In this document: one piece after another, positions 58,947 through 64,000 of the stretch | Layout: each line of letters begins with the position of its first letter | Numbering within the stretch: the stretch's first letter is position 1 | DNA from: Mycobacterium kyorinense | GTDB taxonomy: Bacteria; Actinomycetota; Actinomycetes; Mycobacteriales; Mycobacteriaceae | Direction: 5' to 3' | DNA: 64,000 nucleotides | Assembly (NCBI RefSeq): GCF_002101735.1 | Contig: NZ_LQPE01000163.1 | Coordinates: 1 to 64,000, forward strand | Notes under the pieces: generated by a model | Told to the model about the DNA's origin: nothing | The model's input: the letters and a program-made list of their open reading frames with translations, nothing else | Database searches by the model: none | Position numbers and translations under genes: made by a program

Positions 58947-60014
58947 GTGGCGGGTGAGCCGAAGGCGAAAGTCATTCCGCTGCACACGAATCCGAGTCGT
59001 GCAGCCGCGCAGCGGCGGGCGGGTCAACGGACGCAGGCGTCGCGTCGGCATCCGTCGCTGTTGTCGGATCCCGGGGGGCGGGCATCAGCCGAGCAGATCG
59101 CGGCAGTCGTCCGCGAGATCGACCATCACCGTCGCGTCGCCGGCGCCAAACAGGAAACCGAAACCTCCGGCAGCGACCTCGCGCAGCGCGTCGGTGCCGT
59201 TGCCGAATTCATCCGTCAGCGCATCACCGGCGACTACAGCGTCGACGAGTTCGGGTTCGACCCACACTTCAACGACGCCATCGTGCGGCCTTTGCTGAGA
59301 TTCTTCTTCAGGTCGTGGTTCCGGGTCGAGGTCAGCGGTATCGAGAACCTGCCGGACAGCGGCGCGGCATTGGTCGTGGCCAACCACGCCGGGGTGCTGC
59401 CGTTCGACGGGCTGATGGCCTCGGTGGCCGTGCACGACGAGCATCCTGCGCATCGCGACTTGCGGCTGCTGGCCGCCGACATGGTGTTCGACCTGCCGGT
59501 GATCGGCGAAACCGCCCGCAAGGCCGGCCACACCATGGCCTGCGCCACCGACGCACACCGGCTGCTGGCCTCCGGTGAGCTCACCGCGGTGTTCCCGGAG
59601 GGCTACAAGGGCCTCGGCAAGAAGTTCAAGGACCGCTACAAGCTGCAGCGGTTCGGCCGCGGCGGGTTCGTGTCGGCGGCGTTGCGCACCAAGGCGCCGA
59701 TCGTGCCGTGTTCGATCGTCGGCTCCGAGGAGATCTACCCGATGGTGGCCGACGTCAAGTTGCTGGCGCGGCTGTTCGGCCTGCCGTACTTCCCGGTCAC
59801 CCCGCTCTTCCCGCTGGCCGGCGCGGCGGGGCTGGTGCCGCTACCGTCGAAGTGGCACATCGCTTTTGGCGAGCCGATCGCGACCGCCGACTACGACGTT
59901 GCCGACGCCGACGACCCGATGGTCACCTTCGAGCTGACCGATCAGGTCCGCGAGACCATCCAGCAGACGCTGTATCGGCTGTTGGCCGGTCGCCGCAACG
60001 TGTTCTTCGGCTGA
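58947..60014 (+). CDS. PlsC-like acyltransferase (Rv0502 type)
   Basis: 355 aa from GTG 58947. The acyltransferase domain (about 130-345) has VVANHAGVLPFDGLM (His/Asp catalytic region), VFPEGYKGLGKKFKDRY and VPCSIVGSEEIYP. An N-terminal segment with basic character and a helical part precedes. Likely transfers an acyl chain to a glycerol-phosphate or similar acceptor in the membrane. Ribosome-binding region GGGGGAAG upstream. It is convergent with the cyclopropane synthase gene across a hairpin. Confidence 0.9.
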   Translation: MAGEPKAKVIPLHTNPSRAAAQRRAGQRTQASRRHPSLLSDPGGRASAEQIAAVVREIDHHRRVAGAKQETETSGSDLAQRVGAVAEFIRQRITGDYSVDEFGFDPHFNDAIVRPLLRFFFRSWFRVEVSGIENLPDSGAALVVANHAGVLPFDGLMASVAVHDEHPAHRDLRLLAADMVFDLPVIGETARKAGHTMACATDAHRLLASGELTAVFPEGYKGLGKKFKDRYKLQRFGRGGFVSAALRTKAPIVPCSIVGSEEIYPMVADVKLLARLFGLPYFPVTPLFPLAGAAGLVPLPSKWHIAFGEPIATADYDVADADDPMVTFELTDQVRETIQQTLYRLLAGRRNVFFG

Positions 60015-60054
60015 GTTTTCACGGCGAGCTGGGCCCACACCGCAGGTAGGGGAA

Positions 60055-60096
60055 CGCAAAATCGCATGCGCACGGCGCCGGGAATGCGATTCTGCG
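60055..60096. terminator. Hairpin between the convergent Rv0502-type and cyclopropane synthase genes
   Basis: CGCAAAATCGCAT (60055-60067) and ATGCGATTCTGCG (60084-60096) pair at 12 of 13 positions around a 16-nt G+C-rich loop. It lies in the 95-bp gap between two 3' ends. No U-tract follows either side, which is usual for mycobacterial intrinsic terminators. It may also fold in the tail of each message. Confidence 0.6.
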
Positions 60097-60109
60097 TCTG
60101 CTCGCTGGG

Positions 60110-60976
60110 CTACGGCTTGACCAAGGTGAACTGGCAGACGTCGGTGTAGCCCTCGCGGAACAGGTCGGCGCAACCGGTCAGGTACTTCATGTAGCGGTCG
60201 TAGACCTCCTGCGACTGGATCGCGATGGCCTCGTCCTTGTGGGATTCCAGGTTCTTGGCCCAGATATCCAGCGTGCGGGCGTAGTGCAGGCGCAGCGGCT
60301 GCTTCTTGGTGAGCGTGAAGCCGGCCTTGGCCGCATGCTCCTCGACCACACATGCCTGCGGCAGATCCCCGCCGGGGAAGATCTCGTCCATGATGAACTT
60401 GAAGAACCGCAGCTTGCTCATCGTCAGCGGTAGCCCCCGGGCGGCGAACTCCTCGTCGCTGGGCTTGATGATGGTGTGCAGCATCATCACCCCGCCGGCC
60501 GGCAGGACCCGGTAGGCCATCGCGAAGAAGTCGTCGTAGCGGTCCCGGCCGAAGTGCTCGAACGCGCCGATCGACACGATGCGGTCCACCGGCTCACCGA
60601 ACTGCTCCCAACCCTGCAGCCGCACCTCTTTGGATCGTGGACTGTCCATCTCGTCGAACGACTTCTGCACGTGGGCAGCCTGATTCTTGGACAGAGTCAG
60701 GCCGATGACGTTCACGTCGTACTTTTCGATCGCGCGCCGCAACGTGGCGCCCCAGCCGCAGCCGACGTCGAGCAGCGTCATACCGGGCTCCAGCCCGAGC
60801 TTGCCGAGAGACAGATCCACCTTGGCGAGTTGTGCCTCTTCCAGCGTCATGTCGTCGCGCTCGAAGTATGCGCAGCTGTAGGTCTGCGACGGGTCGAGGA
60901 ACAGCCGGTAGAAGTCGTCGGACAGGTCGTAATGCGACTGGACGTCCTCGAAGTGCGGCGTGAGATTGTTACTCAC
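60110..60976 (-). CDS. Cyclopropane mycolic acid synthase at the cmaA2 locus
   Basis: 288 aa SAM-dependent cyclopropane synthase. SAM motif LLDVGCGWGATLRRAIEKY, then GLTLSKNQAAH, GWEQF, and IGAFEHFGRDRYDDFF. The N-terminus (SNNLTPHFEDVQSHYDLSDDF) and the short loop after EHF match the PcaA/MmaA2/CmaA1 group better than CmaA2, which has an insertion (ADGAGDAG) there. The C-terminus (YTDVCQFTLVK) agrees with CmaA2. Such enzymes add cyclopropanes to mycolic acids in the cell envelope. Overlaps the upstream dehydratase-like gene by four bases (GTGA). Confidence 0.88.
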   Translation of the reverse strand: MSNNLTPHFEDVQSHYDLSDDFYRLFLDPSQTYSCAYFERDDMTLEEAQLAKVDLSLGKLGLEPGMTLLDVGCGWGATLRRAIEKYDVNVIGLTLSKNQAAHVQKSFDEMDSPRSKEVRLQGWEQFGEPVDRIVSIGAFEHFGRDRYDDFFAMAYRVLPAGGVMMLHTIIKPSDEEFAARGLPLTMSKLRFFKFIMDEIFPGGDLPQACVVEEHAAKAGFTLTKKQPLRLHYARTLDIWAKNLESHKDEAIAIQSQEVYDRYMKYLTGCADLFREGYTDVCQFTLVKP

Positions 60977-61524
60977 TGGTCTTGGCTCCCTGATTGCATG
61001 GCGGCGGCTAGCGGGGCCCCGCCTCGAATGGATGCGATGGCCGCGATCGTCGCCTCCGCATCGGCCTCCGGATGCGTCGACTCCCCGAGCATTGTGACGA
61101 TGCTGGTGATCACGGGATTGCCGTCGGCGTCGGTGACCTCGCTGCGGATCTCGGCGATCACAGTGCTGTGGGACTCGATGACCGAGTCCAGGTAAGTGTC
61201 GAAGAAAAGCCGGTCGCCGGCAAGGATCGGCCGGTGGTAGATGAACTTCTGGTCGCGGTGCAGCACCCGCGCGAGGTTGATCGGGATGTCGAACTTGGTG
61301 AAGACGTCCAGCTGTACGCGCCGCCCGGCGACCGCCAGGAACGTCAGCGACGCCACCAGCGCCGGGTAACCGGCCTCGGCGGCGGCGGCCTCGTCGAAGT
61401 GCAGGGGGTGGTCGTCCTTGACCGACCGCGCGAACTCGCGGATCTTTTCGCGTCCGACGTCGAAGTGATCCGGGAACCGGTAGTGCGTCCCGATGAGATC
61501 TTGGGCGCCTTCGGGCACTGACAT
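60973..61524 (-). CDS. MaoC/HadA-like (R)-hydroxyacyl dehydratase-type protein (Rv0504c type)
   Basis: 183 aa. Hotdog fold of the FAS-II dehydratase-subunit kind: HYRFPDHFDVGREKIREFARSVKDDHPLHF, YPALVASLTFLAVAGR, HRDQKFIYHRPILAGDRLFF. Similar to HadA/HadC stabilising subunits, which lack the full catalytic dyad and pair with HadB; here no separate catalytic partner is in the window. It is the first gene of a two-gene operon with the cyclopropane synthase, consistent with mycolate synthesis. Confidence 0.87.
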   Translation of the reverse strand: MSVPEGAQDLIGTHYRFPDHFDVGREKIREFARSVKDDHPLHFDEAAAAEAGYPALVASLTFLAVAGRRVQLDVFTKFDIPINLARVLHRDQKFIYHRPILAGDRLFFDTYLDSVIESHSTVIAEIRSEVTDADGNPVITSIVTMLGESTHPEADAEATIAAIASIRGGAPLAAAMQSGSQDQ

Positions 61525-61585
61525 GCGTTGCTCTCCGCTCGTATGGGTGCTCAGCGGCGCAGCTTATCAGCGGAATTGCCGTCGG

Positions 61586-61695
61586 GCGCTATCCGCGCTC
61601 GTGGCGACCTATCCGCGCTCATGGCGACGCGACACGGGGTCCATGCGGTCGGTGCGCCCCTCGCGCTATCCGCGCTCGTGGCGACGCGACACGGC
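61586..61695. repeat. Three direct copies of a serB1 3'-end segment
   Basis: CTATCCGCGCTCGTGGCGAC occurs at 61589, as CTATCCGCGCTCATGGCGAC at 61609, and again at 61666. The third copy is the end of serB1 (its stop TAG is at 61668-61666), where it encodes the last residues RRHERG. Copies 2 and 3 also share CGCGACACGG directly after. Spacings are 20 and 57 bp. The first two lie in the 141-bp gap after the gene and look like local duplications of the 3' end. Confidence 0.75.
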
Positions 61696-62574
61696 CGCCG
61701 CCAGGGCCCCGCCCGCCGCGCCCAAGGCCAGCGCGGACGGCACCCCGATGCGGGCGGCCTTGCGCGCGGTCCGAAAGTCGCGGATCTCCCAGCCCCGCTC
61801 GCGGGCCAGGGCGCGCAGCCGGGCGTCGGGGTTGATCGCGACCGCGGTGCCGACCAGCGACAACATCGGCACGTCGTTATAGCTGTCTGAATAGGCCGTG
61901 CAGCGTCGCAGGTTCAGCCCCTCCCGGATTGCCAGCGACCGCACCGCGTGGGCCTTGCCGGTGCCGTGTAGAAGGTCGCCGACCAGCCGGCCGGTGAACA
62001 CCCCGTCGACCGATTCGGCCACCGTGCCCAGCGCCCCCGTCAGGCCCAGCCGACGCGCGATCGTCACCGCCAGCTCGTAGGGCGTAGCTGTGACCAGCCA
62101 CACCTGCTGGCCCGCGTCGAGGTGCATCTGCGCCAGCTCGCGAGTGCCCGTCCAGATCTTGTCGGCGATGATCTCGTCGTAGATCTCCTCGCCGAGCGCT
62201 ATCAGCTCGGCCGTCGACCGGCCTTCGATGAACGCCAGCGCCTTGCGCCGGCCCGCGGCGACGTCGTTGCTGTTCTCGCGGCCGATGAGCTGAAACTTGG
62301 CCTGCGCGTAAATGAATCCGACCACGTCGCGGTAGGTGAAGTATTTGCGGGCCGCCAGGCCGCGGCCGAAATGCACCAGCGACGAACCCTGCACCAGCGT
62401 GTTGTCCACGTCGAAAAACGCGGCCGCGGTCAGGTCGACCGGCGGCTGCTCGGGGCTGGGTACGGCATCCTCTTGCAGGCCGTCGAGCGCGCGCTCGGCG
62501 CTGGCGTTGGACGCCAGCGCCTGGAGGTCGAAGCGACCGGGCTGCTCGCGGCCCGAGTCGGCAAAAGCCATCAC
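61666..62574 (-). CDS. serB1: HAD-family phosphatase, SerB1 type
   Basis: 302 aa. HAD motif I FFDVDNTLVQGSS (nucleophile Asp plus Asp+2), motif II in LVTATPYELA, and motif III/IV K...YSDSYNDVPML. The HAD-IB subfamily includes phosphoserine phosphatases; the substrate of mycobacterial SerB1 is not firmly known. A hydrophobic Ala-rich tail near the C-terminus (VPSALALGAAGGALAAAV) suggests membrane association. Start at 62574, divergent from the glutaredoxin-like gene with a 38-bp gap; a start one codon downstream (MAFADS) is possible. Confidence 0.9.
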   Translation of the reverse strand: MMAFADSGREQPGRFDLQALASNASAERALDGLQEDAVPSPEQPPVDLTAAAFFDVDNTLVQGSSLVHFGRGLAARKYFTYRDVVGFIYAQAKFQLIGRENSNDVAAGRRKALAFIEGRSTAELIALGEEIYDEIIADKIWTGTRELAQMHLDAGQQVWLVTATPYELAVTIARRLGLTGALGTVAESVDGVFTGRLVGDLLHGTGKAHAVRSLAIREGLNLRRCTAYSDSYNDVPMLSLVGTAVAINPDARLRALARERGWEIRDFRTARKAARIGVPSALALGAAGGALAAAVSRRHERG

Positions 62575-62612
62575 GCCACAACACTATCCGGCAACTGCTG
62601 CACACTGGGGTC

Positions 62613-62870
62613 GTGGACCGCCCGCAGGTGCAGCTGCTGACTCGCGACGGGTGCAGCATCTGTGAGCGCGCCTACGCCCAACTGGCCGGGCTGGCCGAGG
62701 AATTGGGGTTCGACCTGTCGGCCACCGACGTCGACGCCGCCGCGGCCGCCGGGAATCCCGCCCTGCGGGCGGAATTCGGCGACAGGCTGCCGGTGGTTTT
62801 GCTCGACGGCCGCGAGCACAGCTACTGGGAGGTCGACGAGGAGCGGCTGCGCGCGGACCTATCCTTCTGA
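62613..62870 (+). CDS. Glutaredoxin-like DUF836 protein (Rv0508 type)
   Basis: 85 aa. Thioredoxin-fold small protein with VQLLTRDGCSICERAYAQL: a CxxC centre (Cys-Ser-Ile-Cys), and the cis-Pro region LPVVLLDG. Likely a thiol-disulfide oxidoreductase of unknown partner. GTG start at 62613. hemA follows about 108 bp downstream. The mmpS2-mmpL2 genes that separate serB1 and Rv0508 in M. tuberculosis (from memory) are not here. Confidence 0.88.
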   Translation: MDRPQVQLLTRDGCSICERAYAQLAGLAEELGFDLSATDVDAAAAAGNPALRAEFGDRLPVVLLDGREHSYWEVDEERLRADLSF

Positions 62871-62978
62871 CGGTCGACGGGGCTGACCGGAAATTTGGTA
62901 GCCCACCAGCCGAACGACTACCGTGGATGTCAGTTCGTTCACTGGTGAAAGCAAGGGAGCAGGCCAGGTGATTCAGCC

Positions 62979-64000
62979 GTGAGCGTCCTGCTCTTCGGGG
63001 TGTCCCACCGCAGCGCGCCGGTTTCCGTTCTGGAACAGCTGTCCACCGACGAGTCCGACCAGATCAAAATCATCGACCAGGTGTTGCAGTCGCCGCTGGT
63101 CACCGAGGCCATGGTGCTGTCCACCTGCAACCGGGTCGAGGTCTACGCCGTGGTCGACGCCTTCCACGGCGGCCTGTCGGTCATCGGGCAGGTGCTCTCC
63201 GAGCATTCCGGAATGTCGCTGGGCGACCTGACCAAATACGCCTACGTGCGCTACAGCGAGGCCGCCGTCGAGCATCTGTTCGCGGTGGCCAGCGGTTTGG
63301 ATTCGGCGGTGCTCGGCGAACGGCAGGTGCTGGGCCAGGTGCGCCGCGCCTACGCCACCGCCGAGGCCAACCGCACCGTCGGGCGGGTTTTGCACGAGCT
63401 GGCTCAGCGCGCGCTGGCGGTGGGCAAGCGGGTGCACACCGAGACCGCGATCGACGCCGCCGGCGCATCGGTGGTGTCCGTGGCGCTCGGCATGGCCGGT
63501 AAAAAGCTGGGTCAAACTGGCCTCGAAGGCAAGACCGCCGCGGTGATCGGCGCCGGAGCGATGGGCGCGCTGGCTGCGGCGCATCTGACCCGCGCCGGCG
63601 TGCAGCACATCCACGTCGTCAACCGGTCGCTGCCGCGGGCGCAGCGGCTGGCCCGCAAGGTCCGCGAATCCGGCGTCCAAGCGGAAGCCTGGGCCCTGGA
63701 CCGGCTTCCGGCGGCGCTGGCCGACGCGGACGTCGTCGTCAGCTGCACGGGCGCCGTGCGCCCAGTGGTGTCGCTGGCCGACGTGCACCACGCGCTGGCG
63801 GCCGCCCGCCGCGACGAAACCACCCAGCCGCTGGTGATCTGCGACCTGGGCATGCCGCGCGACGTCGACCCCGCGGTGGCCGGCCTGCCCGGCGTCTGGG
63901 TCGTCGACATGGACCGCATCCAACGGGAACCGTCGGCCCGGGCCGCGGCCGCCGACGCCGAAGCCGCGCGCCACATCGTCGCCGCCGAGGTCGCCACCTA
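62979..64000 (+). CDS. hemA: Glutamyl-tRNA reductase, 3' end outside the window
   Basis: The open frame from GTG 62979 (VSVLLFGVSHRSAPVSVLEQL) continues to the window edge with no stop, about 340 codons of an expected roughly 465. Catalytic Cys50 is in LSTCNRVEVYAV; GLDSAVLGERQVLGQVRRAY follows; the NADPH-binding AVIGAGAMGALAAAHL and CDLGMPRDVDP are present. It reduces glutamyl-tRNA to glutamate-1-semialdehyde, the first step of tetrapyrrole synthesis. Confidence 0.97.
   Translation, partial: MSVLLFGVSHRSAPVSVLEQLSTDESDQIKIIDQVLQSPLVTEAMVLSTCNRVEVYAVVDAFHGGLSVIGQVLSEHSGMSLGDLTKYAYVRYSEAAVEHLFAVASGLDSAVLGERQVLGQVRRAYATAEANRTVGRVLHELAQRALAVGKRVHTETAIDAAGASVVSVALGMAGKKLGQTGLEGKTAAVIGAGAMGALAAAHLTRAGVQHIHVVNRSLPRAQRLARKVRESGVQAEAWALDRLPAALADADVVVSCTGAVRPVVSLADVHHALAAARRDETTQPLVICDLGMPRDVDPAVAGLPGVWVVDMDRIQREPSARAAAADAEAARHIVAAEVAT

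Noticed and set aside
1..64000. CRISPR arrays, rRNA and tRNA genes
   Set aside because: No regularly spaced repeat-spacer series and no tRNA or rRNA-like stretch was seen; gaps between genes are mostly below 200 bp.

Overview
The window is chromosomal DNA of a mycobacterium. It is high in G+C, and its backbone follows the Mycobacterium tuberculosis gene order Rv0479c to Rv0509: amidohydrolase, murB, lprQ, mshA, gpm1, senX3-regX3, ppx1, proC, bS22, galE2, cmaA2 locus, serB1, hemA. MIRU-type repeats and mycolate-modifying genes support this. A slow grower other than the M. tuberculosis complex is likely, but the species cannot be named from the window. Against the remembered M. tuberculosis map, the LysE-type exporter between Rv0487 and gpm1 and the mmpS2-mmpL2 pair between serB1 and Rv0508 are absent. 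The DUF2993 gene (Rv0479c type) is present as a tandem pair.

Layout. 1-11.9 kb: envelope and core genes (two DUF2993 proteins, amidohydrolase, DUF2505, MurB, LprQ, SDR, ROK regulator, MshA, YbjN-like, Gpm1, SenX3, RegX3). About 11.9-47.75 kb: an accessory block of about 36 kb between regX3 and the Rv0492c-type oxidoreductase, which lie close together in M. tuberculosis. 47.75-64 kb: backbone again, through hemA, which runs off the right edge.

The block reads as a lipid uptake and oxidation module. It holds two MpaB/DUF2236 oxygenases, an EphD-like hydrolase-SDR fusion, two methyltransferases, several SDRs, and a complete mce operon (yrbEA-yrbEB-mceA to mceF plus Mce-associated proteins) led by an HSL-type esterase. 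It also has a coupled pair of TetR regulators, an ABC1/AarF kinase, a five-gene operon with three flavin monooxygenases, a TetR regulator, and an operon with three tandem PF10118 proteins, a fourth flavin monooxygenase, an SDR and an alpha/beta hydrolase. Four-base ATGA/GTGA overlaps are common, so the operons are tightly coupled.

The strongest new signal is regulatory. A 16-bp element, GAGTGAC(G/A)(T/C)ATCAGTC, recurs in the promoter regions of the mce operon, the monooxygenase operon and the PF10118 operon, with a weaker form before the ephD-like gene. At two sites it fills the spacer of a TTGACA-17-(C/G)ATTAT promoter, and these two near-identical promoter-operators sit in inverted orientation on either side of one TetR gene. 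This ties lipid import and oxidation into one candidate regulon. Two enzyme families in it are also unusual: three of the four Baeyer-Villiger-type monooxygenases lack the fingerprint histidine, and the PF10118 'metal-dependent hydrolases' carry E-X29-ExxH and E-X35-ExxH motifs typical of ferritin-like di-iron proteins.
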